Source of the DNA: Sitta carolinensis
Lineage: Eukaryota; Chordata; Aves; Passeriformes; Sittidae
DNA length: 64,000 nt
Assembly (NCBI GenBank): GCA_032173965.1
Contig: JAVUNC010000019.1
Location: 6,758,501 to 6,822,500 of the forward strand
Direction: 5' to 3'
Every line of letters begins with the position of its first letter. The first letter of the stretch is position 1. Positions 59,401 through 64,000 of the stretch are shown here, one piece after another. The notes under the pieces were generated by a model. That model was not told the origin of the DNA. It saw nothing but the letters and a program-made list of their open reading frames with translations, and did no database searches. The translations under genes and the position numbers were made by a program.

Positions 59401-62076
59401 ATTTCGCAGAGATGCCAGTTAGATCACAGCTCTTCTGAGAGGTCTTTGCTGGAGAGCCAGCAGAGAGATTGTAGAGAAGTTCAGCACTGGCCAGACCAGC
59501 CTCTAGGTCATGGGTGAAACATCCAGTAGAAGAAAGGAGAAAGGAAGAGTGGATTCTTGCACTTGCTTCAGTTCCTGCAGTTTCTCTCCAGGGCAGTGAC
59601 TAAGTCTAGAAGGGAAAGCCACACCACCAGGCATTTATTTAGTTTGCACTGACCTCTGTTGGCTACTGAGTGCTGAAACTCTCAGCGAGTGCACGAGTGA
59701 AGCATTTTAGCTGAGTTGTCTCAACAGAGACTTTGTGAGTGAAGTACATCTCTGACACAGCAATCCCCTTTTAATTGTACAGTAGAGAAGCTCCCATTTG
59801 GCTCCCTGGAGCTCAGAGGGGTGCTGTCCCAGGAGGAACAGGATTGCTATCCCTGAAAGCCATCAGCTGGGGGGATGCATGTATAATTTTTTTCTACTGA
59901 GAGCTGGACAAAGCATTAACATCTGTCTGATGTGCCAAATGTCAAAGGAGAAGTTGCCAGGGCCATTCTATGAGAAAGATGCTAAAGTGTGAAACTGGGA
60001 GGAAAACTGTACGTGGAAGAGTCCTGCCAGCCAAAACAATACAGCTGTTTGAAGGGATAAAAAGAAACTGTTAAATGGCAAATTCAATACATGTCTGCCT
60101 ACAAGCAGTTCTGAGTGGGAAAGAAAATTACAAGCTCATTCTTGCTGCCCTCTGAGCCAGACTGAGCCAGATATCTGTGTTTGAATCTGTCTTGGCAATG
60201 GGATGATCCCTGTCCTGGCTTTTGAGCAGGAACCCCAGAAGGTGTTTGGGAGCTTGGTGCTGCCTCTGGGAATGGTATTAATGTATCTAAATCCAGCTCC
60301 TAACCAGCTGTTCAGGGCTTTCCCCAAACAAAACACTGAAGTGTGTGCTTAATTTTTACCGTTTTCCTAATGCAGGCCAGCTGCATTAACAGCAGCACTG
60401 CCCTGAAATGCAGCAGCATTGGCCTCATGTATTTACAAACTCCTCTTTGGCAACAGTAAATGATTCAAAATAATTTTTATAAACAGGGAAACCTCAAGTC
60501 AGTAATTAAAAGCTTGGCTAAAACCAGAGGGAGGAATCCAGCAGATAAAAGGTTTGGGGAGTAGTCTTATAAATCAGCTGGAAAGTCTTGGGAACAGAGA
60601 GGACTGACCCATCAGTCCTTGTTGAGGAGGTTAATTGAGAGAGATTGCCAAGTGAGCAGATTTCAGAGCAAGTGTATCCCAGACTGACCAGGCCAAATTG
60701 TTGGTGTTTTACTAATGTAAGGCTTGATTGTAGCATCCCATAGGCAATATTTGCTGGAATCCACCCTCCAGAGAGAGCTTGATTGGATTCCCACTGTCTC
60801 CAAAAAGTTAAAAATAGAATTAATTGCTCACGGTGGTTTAAAACTAGACTCAAAGAAGACATTTCATTAATTAGATTTATTTTTAATTACTATCTTTATC
60901 TCCTTTGAAAAGAATACAAAATCAGGTTACCTTAATTTGGAATGTATCTTAAGCCCAAATGTATTTCCATTCTTTAATTATTCAGCATTGTGTACCTGCT
61001 TCCTGCTGGAGACCTCCAACTAGGCTCATGCAACCAGAGTTTGTCAATGGTGGTACTAAACCACTTCATCAGCCCTCTCTCTCCCGACACAGGTGTAGAG
61101 AAGCCATTTCTTTTATTTCTGCTTTTTCAACTAATTTAGCTCTATGATGAGTTCATTTAAAACTGAAAAGTTTAGAACTGGTTGAAAAAGCAGGAAAGTT
61201 ACTTCACATCCAGCTGAGCTACTAAAACCTGGAGTGAGCAAATGAGACTTTCCTGAAGTCTCAGAGAAGGCATTAAACCAAAGCTATCAGTCCAGCTCTC
61301 TGCAGAAAATTTCCCTTTTGTTTTGCAAATCAGCTTTTAGTGCAAAATATATTTAAACCATTCCTCTTATATAGCCAGCACATTTAGGGTAGTTTTATTT
61401 AACTAATAAAAAATCATTCTAAAAAGCAATTTTTGTTCATTCAATTGAATACCAATTTCCATCCAAACAGACTGCGACACAAATACTGAATAATCAGCTA
61501 ATAAAAAAGAAATGCACCCTTCACCATTTTCTAATAGAAGAGAAAATGTAAAAATTAAGAAACCCAGGCATGCTATGCAGCATAATGACATGAGCATGCA
61601 GCATCTGCCTCTTTAGCAGAAAGAGCCAGTGGTATTGTAAATGCTACGCTCAAACTTTTACAGTTATGAGCCAAAGAAAATCACCCTTTCTTATAGAACA
61701 TAAAAGCCAAAAAAGCAAAGCAAGATAACACCAGATCAGTTAGCTCAGTGTTTGCAGCTCGCTGACTTAAGCCACCATGGCAGTCAGTGAGGAAGGCGAC
61801 TTTGGCTCTCCCTTACCCTACCCCAACTCTTAGGCACGGAGGGGGGAAAAGGTTGTTCAGGGATGCAGGGCAGGGGGCTGAGGGTGTCCCCAGCCTGATG
61901 GCAGGCTGCAGGAGGCCCTCGAGCTGGGACAGCCCCTGGCAGTGTGTCTTGCCTCGCAGGCCTGGCCACCGACACACAGCTGCTGCGCCTGATGAGGCTG
62001 CGCTACGGCGATGCCGCTGGCAGGGTTGGCTTCTGCGACTTCGTGTGCTGCATGCTGCGCCTCGACACCTTGACCC
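23993..62076 (+). CDS. CAPN13: Calpain-13-like cysteine protease, 17 coding exons, 3' end outside window
   Basis: This is a calcium-dependent intracellular cysteine protease of the calpain family (peptidase C2), which cuts substrates at limited sites. The joined exons give 621 codons plus one base: an anchor region (residues 1 to about 30), protease core (about 31-325), C2-like domain III (about 326-481), linker (about 482-500) and penta-EF-hand region (about 500-622, incomplete). Catalytic Cys105 (GDCWMLAA), His260 (QGHAYTVTG) and Asn284 (IWNPWG) are all present, at nearly the same positions as in classical calpains. All 16 introns are GT-AG and phase-consistent. Wording such as [34 protein letters not shown] and DGEFWMSC resembles vertebrate CAPN13 as I remember it; CAPN14 is the main alternative. 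It lacks one expected EF-hand exon, a short domain III segment and the terminal exon, so it may be incomplete or divergent. I see no frameshift or stop inside any placed exon. Confidence 0.9.
29089..29110. repeat. Poly(A) tract, intron 1
   Basis: About 22 consecutive A residues followed by GAAAAGG. It could be the remnant tail of a retroinsertion, but no recognisable body lies upstream. Confidence 0.85.
30262..30700 (-). mobile_element. CR1 LINE 3' fragment (antisense), intron 1
   Basis: The + strand shows the reverse complement of a CR1 tail: GGGTTGGAAAAGACCTTTAAAATCATAGAG followed by CCAACCA (split here as separate motifs), then TTATTTTTTCCTAATATCC, and the CCTTTTCTTCAGGCTAAAGC motif near CCCAGCTCCCTCA. 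The element is 5'-truncated and diverged, with no reverse transcriptase frame, as is typical of avian CR1 copies. It lies on the strand opposite the calpain gene. Confidence 0.85.
34158..34227 (+). CDS. CAPN13: CAPN13-like exon 2 (protease core PC1)
   Basis: The acceptor CTTTCCCCCAG ends at 34157. The exon encodes residues 80-103, starting [20 protein letters not shown], and ends after the first base of the Gly103 codon. The SRFDI-QGE stretch is the conserved strand leading into the active-site helix of calpains and matches CAPN13 wording. The donor is GTAAGG at 34228. Confidence 0.9.
34228..35098 (+). other. CAPN13: CAPN13-like intron 2
   Basis: GTAAGG...CCCCTGAG, phase 1. Nothing else is recognised. 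The 209-codon minus-strand frame at 34667-35296 overlaps exon 3 and is incidental. Confidence 0.88.
35099..35217 (+). CDS. CAPN13: CAPN13-like exon 3 (active-site cysteine)
   Basis: This exon completes Gly103 and encodes [20 protein letters not shown] and onward to AYAGIFHFR, residues 103-142. The nucleophile Cys105 is the TGC codon at 35104-35106. The calpain consensus here is GDCWFLAA; Met replaces Phe, a conservative hydrophobic change next to the active-site helix. The acceptor ends at 35098 and the donor is GTATGT at 35218, phase 0. Confidence 0.94.
35218..38949 (+). other. CAPN13: CAPN13-like intron 3
   Basis: GTATGT...TTTCCAG, phase 0. No repeat or further exon recognised in 3.7 kb. 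Confidence 0.88.
38950..39083 (+). CDS. CAPN13: CAPN13-like exon 4 (protease core PC1)
   Basis: It encodes residues 143-187, with [17 protein letters not shown] followed by [13 protein letters not shown]. These are the conserved PC1 strands and helix of calpains; VVIDDRLP is close to invariant in the family. The acceptor TTTGTTTCCAG ends at 38949. The donor GTAAAT at 39084 splits the Lys187 codon after two bases. Confidence 0.93.
39084..40954 (+). other. CAPN13: CAPN13-like intron 4
   Basis: GTAAAT...CCGTAG, phase 2. The 3' end has a long T-rich tract (40902-40950) serving as the polypyrimidine tract. Confidence 0.88.
40955..41129 (+). CDS. CAPN13: CAPN13-like exon 5 (protease core, PC1/PC2)
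   Basis: It encodes residues 187-245. [20 protein letters not shown] and TGG form the conserved end of PC1. A variable PC2 strand ([19 protein letters not shown]) and CLMGCSTS follow. The acceptor CCGTAG lies just after a T-rich stretch at 40902-40950. The donor GTGAGT at 41130 is near consensus, phase 0. Confidence 0.92.
41130..42034 (+). other. CAPN13: CAPN13-like intron 5
   Basis: GTGAGT...TTCTGCAG, phase 0. Nothing else recognised. Confidence 0.88.
42035..42106 (+). CDS. CAPN13: CAPN13-like exon 6 (active-site histidine)
   Basis: It encodes residues 246-269 and contains [16 protein letters not shown]. His260 (CAT at 42077-42079) is the general base of the catalytic triad; G-HAY-VT is the family signature. 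The acceptor CCCTTCTGCAG ends at 42034 and the donor is GTAAGG at 42107, phase 0 at both ends. Confidence 0.93.
42107..43838 (+). other. CAPN13: CAPN13-like intron 6
   Basis: GTAAGG...TCTTTACAG, phase 0. Several chance open frames near 42820-43720, none with calpain or other similarity. Confidence 0.88.
43839..43924 (+). CDS. CAPN13: CAPN13-like exon 7 (active-site asparagine)
   Basis: It encodes residues 270-298, with [20 protein letters not shown]. Asn284 in the WNPWG motif completes the catalytic triad, and the following G-EW-G-WSD loop is typical of calpain PC2. The donor GTAGGG at 43925 splits the last codon after two bases. Confidence 0.93.
43925..45257 (+). other. CAPN13: CAPN13-like intron 7
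   Basis: GTAGGG...TTTTGCAG, phase 2. The 200-codon frame 44842-45444 overlaps exon 8 in another frame and is not supported as coding. Confidence 0.88.
45258..45332 (+). CDS. CAPN13: CAPN13-like exon 8 (PC2 to domain III)
   Basis: It encodes residues 298-323, [20 protein letters not shown] followed by DGEF and the first two bases of Trp323. DGEFWM is the conserved PC2 end of calpains. The donor GTATTT at 45333 is non-consensus after position 3, but the phase fits the next exon exactly. Confidence 0.92.
45333..46723 (+). other. CAPN13: CAPN13-like intron 8
   Basis: GTATTT...TCTCTGCAG, phase 2. The distal third is the antisense CR1 fragment at 46145-46672. Confidence 0.88.
46145..46672 (-). 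mobile_element. CR1 LINE 3' fragment (antisense), intron 8
   Basis: This is the reverse complement of a CR1 tail. Motifs in order are AGGTTGGAAGAGACCACAGT, TGTGGTCCAACCTTCC, TCTGGGCAACATGTTCCAG, AGTAAAGAAATTCTTCCT, AGGCTGAACAGGCCCAGC, TTGATCATCTTCACAGCC and CTGAGCAGAGGGCCAGGATC. It is better preserved than the copy in intron 1. It ends about 50 bases before the exon 9 acceptor, leaving little unique intron for branch point and polypyrimidine tract. Confidence 0.92.
46724..46890 (+). CDS. CAPN13: CAPN13-like exon 9 (start of domain III)
   Basis: It encodes residues 323-379, starting (W)[20 protein letters not shown] and continuing into a Ser/Arg-rich stretch ([22 protein letters not shown]). 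The first part is the standard PC2 end and domain III entry. The basic Ser-rich part lies in the variable loop of this region. The acceptor TTCTCTGCAG ends only about 50 bases after an antisense CR1 tail. The donor is GTGAGG at 46891, phase 1. Confidence 0.9.
46891..48375 (+). other. CAPN13: CAPN13-like intron 9
   Basis: GTGAGG...CTCAGCAG, phase 1. Holds the 60-base poly(T) at 47407-47466 and ends in a NAGNAG acceptor. Confidence 0.88.
47407..47466. repeat. Poly(T) tract of 60 bases, intron 9
   Basis: An uninterrupted run of 60 T is followed at once by ACAG. It could be the inverted poly(A) tail of an old retroinsertion or simple slippage, and its true length is likely to vary between individuals and reads. 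A long pyrimidine run ending in CAG is also a plausible cryptic 3' splice site on the + strand. Confidence 0.95.
48376..48521 (+). CDS. CAPN13: CAPN13-like exon 10 (domain III)
   Basis: It encodes residues 379-427: [17 protein letters not shown] and onward to [11 protein letters not shown]. The G-A-S---NPQY-F pattern followed by a strand ending IGFF is the conserved C2-like domain III layout (compare AGG--NPQF in other calpains). The acceptor is a NAGNAG site: the second AG (48374-48375) gives this start and the first gives one extra residue. The donor is GTAAGC at 48522, phase 0. Confidence 0.9.
48522..51472 (+). other. CAPN13: CAPN13-like intron 10
   Basis: GTAAGC...TTTCTTTCAG, phase 0. 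If a short domain III exon is missing from my model it should be in here with a length divisible by three. I found no convincing candidate. Confidence 0.8.
51473..51633 (+). CDS. CAPN13: CAPN13-like exon 11 (domain III)
   Basis: It encodes residues 428-481, with [19 protein letters not shown] followed by [10 protein letters not shown]. The L-PG-Y-IVP and EF-LRVF patterns are hallmark domain III strands. The exon starts with [10 protein letters not shown] at the position of the loop before the REVS-like strand of other calpains. Roughly 10-20 residues normally present between the IGFF strand (exon 10) and this point are absent. The donor GTAAGA at 51634 splits Glu481. Confidence 0.92.
51634..53205 (+). 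other. CAPN13: CAPN13-like intron 11
   Basis: GTAAGA...CTTTTATAG, phase 2. Contains a short CA-rich stretch near 52205 and a GC-richer segment near 53040-53110; no exon recognised. Confidence 0.85.
53206..53242 (+). CDS. CAPN13: CAPN13-like exon 12 (37-base linker exon)
   Basis: This is a 37-base microexon. It completes Glu481 and encodes [12 protein letters not shown] (residues 482-493), a Ser/Pro-rich linker between domain III and the EF-hand domain. Calpain genes commonly have short exons here. The acceptor TCTTTTATAG ends at 53205 and the donor is GTAAGA at 53243. Identification rests on phase (2 in, 0 out), good splice sites and position, not on sequence conservation. Confidence 0.8.
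53243..54784 (+). other. CAPN13: CAPN13-like intron 12
   Basis: GTAAGA...TTTGATGCAG, phase 0. Nothing else recognised. Confidence 0.85.
54785..54847 (+). CDS. CAPN13: CAPN13-like exon 13 (linker to EF-hand domain)
   Basis: It encodes residues 494-514, [20 protein letters not shown] plus Gln. The F--YA-Q ending resembles the first helix of the calpain EF-hand domain (F-Q-A pattern). It is 63 bases, phase 0 at both ends. The acceptor TTTTTGATGCAG ends at 54784. The donor GTACCC at 54848 is weak. Confidence 0.85.
54848..55803 (+). other. CAPN13: CAPN13-like intron 13
   Basis: GTACCC...TTTGCATCAG, phase 0. A GC-rich pocket at about 55440-55620 interrupts otherwise AT-rich DNA; no exon recognised. 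Confidence 0.86.
55804..55861 (+). CDS. CAPN13: CAPN13-like exon 14 (EF-hand domain)
   Basis: It encodes residues 515-534, [19 protein letters not shown]. The I-A-QLQ-LLN pattern is the conserved helix-loop of the first calpain EF hand (D-EI-A-ELQ-LLN in other members). The acidic loop residues are partly lost, so calcium binding at this hand is doubtful. The donor is GTAAAG at 55862, phase 1. Confidence 0.92.
55862..56395 (+). other. CAPN13: CAPN13-like intron 14
   Basis: GTAAAG...ATCCTTGCAG, phase 1. Nothing else recognised. Confidence 0.88.
56396..56463 (+). CDS. CAPN13: CAPN13-like exon 15 (EF-hand domain)
   Basis: It encodes residues 534-556, with [14 protein letters not shown], matching the calpain pattern FSLE-CRS-VALMD. 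The acceptor TCCTTGCAG ends at 56395. The donor GTATCC at 56464 is weak; reading through it would reach a stop after seven further residues. Other calpains follow this point with an exon of about 69 bases ending EF--LW, which I cannot find here. Confidence 0.9.
57607..57742. repeat. 68-bp tandem duplication, two copies, intron 15
   Basis: The copies begin at 57607 and 57675, both with CCTCTCCTGGAGGAT. The block CAGATCCCGTGGTGCCCCGT recurs exactly 68 bases apart, at 57632 and 57700. The rest differs by scattered substitutions. It lies about 400 bases before the 9-bp minisatellite in the same intron. Confidence 0.9.
58147..58337. repeat. 9-bp minisatellite, about 21 units, intron 15
   Basis: Tandem units alternate mainly between GGTCCTGTG and GATTCTGTG, with occasional variants (GCATTCTCT, GATTCTATG, GATTCCGCG). 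Because the period is a multiple of three, several frames stay open across it. The minus strand reads a Thr-Gly-Pro / Thr-Glu-Ser tripeptide pattern inside a 204-codon frame. The plus strand reads Val-Gly-Pro / Val-Asp-Ser. I see no splice-site or homology support for translation. Confidence 0.93.
59225..59303 (+). CDS. CAPN13: CAPN13-like exon 16 (EF hand with canonical loop)
   Basis: It encodes residues 557-583, including [19 protein letters not shown]. The 12-residue loop D563[11 protein letters not shown]574 has acidic or oxygen ligands at positions 1, 3, 5, 9 and 12 and Gly at position 6, so it should bind calcium. The acceptor TGTGTTTTAG ends at 59224 and the donor is GTATGC at 59304, phase 1. 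Phase 0 at the 5' side matches exon 15, so the message stays in frame without the missing exon. Confidence 0.93.
59304..61959 (+). other. CAPN13: CAPN13-like intron 16
   Basis: GTATGC...TGCCTCGCAG, phase 1. Mostly AT-rich, with the 3' 200 bases becoming GC-rich along with exon 17. No repeat recognised. Confidence 0.86.
61960..62076 (+). CDS. CAPN13: CAPN13-like exon 17 (fourth EF-hand segment)
   Basis: It encodes residues 583-622: [20 protein letters not shown] followed by [18 protein letters not shown]. This matches the calpain pattern L---L--L-I-RY-D--G-V-F--FVCC--RLE-M. The loop lacks most acidic ligands, as is usual for this hand. Third positions are much more GC-rich than in the other exons. 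The donor GTGAGT at 62077 comes after one base of the next codon, so another coding exon must follow. Confidence 0.92.
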
Positions 62077-64000
62077 GTGAGTGCCAACACCCCCAGGGCT
62101 CACACTGGCAGCAGGGCAGCCTGCAAGGCCAGGCTCAGGGCACCAGGGGCACGAGGGACACGGCACGAGGTGCCCAGCAGCGTCGCCCGCCCCAACTCCG
62201 GGCATGGCCCAAATTAGTGATTCCCACTCGACCATAAACCTCTCTCTCCTTCCCTCCCACTCTTTGCAAATAGGAATAGCTCCATAATTTATCTAAATCG
62301 AATTAAGTAAACCAGTAAATGAATTGATTAATGTATTTTAAGAGCAGAAGGAACCCCCAGGATCACATATTCTGGTCTTCACGGTGAGGATGTGGAGTGT
62401 AATCCAGATACTGCTGGGTCACCATTGTCAATGCCATGAAGTGATGCCAGCACAAGTCTTCTAGAGGGACACACAGGCTTGATCAGAGACTTCAGGCACT
62501 CCAGAACTCTTTGGGCAGCCTGTTTGCCAGGAGCTAGATTTATCTCCTTTCCAGTGGAGCAACTGGCTGCTAGACAGCAGATTAGTGTTCAGTGAAGATC
62601 TCTCAGTTTTTTGGTAAGGAGAAAGTCCAGTATCCTCTGCAGATAAACAAACCCATTCCCCGTGTGGCATCCAACTATTGTGTGGCACTTGCAAGGAGGG
62701 AGTAAATGAGCTTTTGCCTGAATGGAAATTAAACTCTGTTTCACAAAATCATAATTTTTGCTACTCTAATAATAAGCATTTTGACTGGAGATATTGGTAG
62801 TTAAACAAAGTCAGCAAGTGTGACCCCTGTGCCAAAACATCACTACAGCAATTTACTTCATTTTTGGAATGAGCTGGGTTTCAACAGTGCATGGAAACGA
62901 GCGTTCATTTTCTCCCATGTGTTTTTAGCACTGATGTTTAATGGGCCAATAGTGGTCAGCAGATCTGCTTGGATGACACTGCCTAAAATCCCATTTCAAG
63001 GGAGTACAGCAGAAGCAGCTCTGAAAGTGTTGTAAAATCAGAGTGTGTCCTGATTTTAATGCTTTCATTAAAAAGAAATAAAAAAAGCAAGCTTGTAAAC
63101 ACCAATTTTTTGTGATTATACATGTCACTTGCTGTAGATGAAATTTTTTATGCCTAAATTTGTGCCATAGTATTTTTTTTAATTTAAAACCCATCCTTTT
63201 ACACTTTAAGTGCCAATGTAAAGACAAATCCTTTGCATCCATGTGGAAAGGAGTCTCTAAAAGTTTCATTGCTGTCTGTAATGAGAATCTTAAAATGCTC
63301 TCCGCTCGTTCAGTTATCACTTTACAGAGGGTTTAATGTGGAATACATTTCTCAAACTTTTTAGATCATTGTGAATAAGTTTGTTACAGGAGAAGATAAG
63401 GGTGCCAAGTGGGAATAAAAGGCAGTCAAGCTTTATGATGATGTGAATGCAGCAGGGAAGATAAAATCTGTCCCATTAAATCATTACTCATCCTTTCAAG
63501 ATAGCCAGAGATGAGACCCAAACCAAAAGCAGCAGCTTCTTTGCAAATTCTATTTAACCGGAGTTAATGAAGCAGTAAAGAGGCACTTACCTCTGCCCAG
63601 AGGAGGTAATTTCAGCGCTGCCACTTTTTCCTAAAAAGACTGCTGGGTGCAAGCCCAGCCCTGCAAAGACAGCCTTGTCAAGGGACTGGGCACAACACGA
63701 GGGTTTCCTTGCTCTGTGCCTTTCCTCAGAGCAGGGTAGGCTGGATGTGCCACCTCTCCTCCCTGCTCTGGGCCATACAGGTAGCTCTGGTGGCCTCCCA
63801 GGGGGCAGATGAGCAATGAACCCCTGTGCCCTGTTCCTACCCTCTCCCAGCAGCCTTTTTGCTATGGCTGGACAGGTTTCAGAACATCTGTAATCTTTAA
63901 AAGTCTTTTCCATTCAGGGTGGGAAACTCCAGGCTCCCAGAGAAATGTGCCATTCAAGGATAGACAGACTTAAATTTGTTTCAACTTTTTATTACTGTTT
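62077..64000 (+). other. CAPN13: Start of CAPN13-like intron 17, runs off the window
   Basis: Begins with donor GTGAGT. The terminal calpain exon (expected pattern F--L--DG-G-I---EWL-L-MY and a stop) was searched for by eye to base 64000 and not seen, so it should lie beyond the edge. No other gene is supported on either strand. Confidence 0.75.

Noticed and set aside
23993..62076. Calling the gene CAPN14 or a classical calpain
   Set aside because: Core motifs fit CAPN13 better from memory, but only a phylogeny of the joined protein would settle it.

Overview
The window reads as nuclear DNA of a bird, most likely a passerine. The evidence is two 5'-truncated CR1 LINE tails (30262-30700 and 46145-46672), one solo LTR of a type familiar from songbird genomes (16206-16760), moderate GC, compact introns, and no Alu-, L1- or B-type repeats. 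There are no bacterial-style operons. Almost every long open frame is a chance ORF in non-coding DNA.

The one gene I can support is a calpain-family cysteine protease on the + strand. It is split into at least 17 coding exons from 23993 to 62076 and continues past the right edge. Every intron I place is GT-AG, and reading phase is preserved across all 16 junctions, giving 621 complete codons plus one base. Domain order is a short N-terminal anchor region, protease cores PC1 and PC2, the C2-like domain III, a short linker, and a C-terminal penta-EF-hand domain. The catalytic triad is intact: Cys105 in exon 3, His260 in exon 6 and Asn284 in exon 7. Motif wording ([43 protein letters not shown]) fits calpain-13 better than calpain-14 or the classical calpains, so I call it CAPN13-like.

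Layout: 1-23981 is upstream intergenic or 5'-UTR-intron DNA with simple repeats and one LTR. 23982-24229 is the first coding exon. A 9.9 kb first intron with a CR1 tail follows. 34158-46890 carries the protease core and the start of domain III. 48376-53242 carries the rest of domain III and a 37-base linker exon. 54785-62076 carries the EF-hand region. The last EF-hand exon is not found before base 64000.

Three points deserve attention. The exon that normally encodes the EF-hand segment ending in an EF-x-x-LW motif is not visible between exons 15 and 16, and the intron that should hold it contains a 9-bp minisatellite and a 68-bp tandem duplication. Domain III appears to lack a short stretch between exons 10 and 11. 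Exon 10 has a NAGNAG double acceptor. I found no convincing novel system such as a defence locus or undescribed gene cluster. The interest lies in the structure of this fast-evolving calpain.
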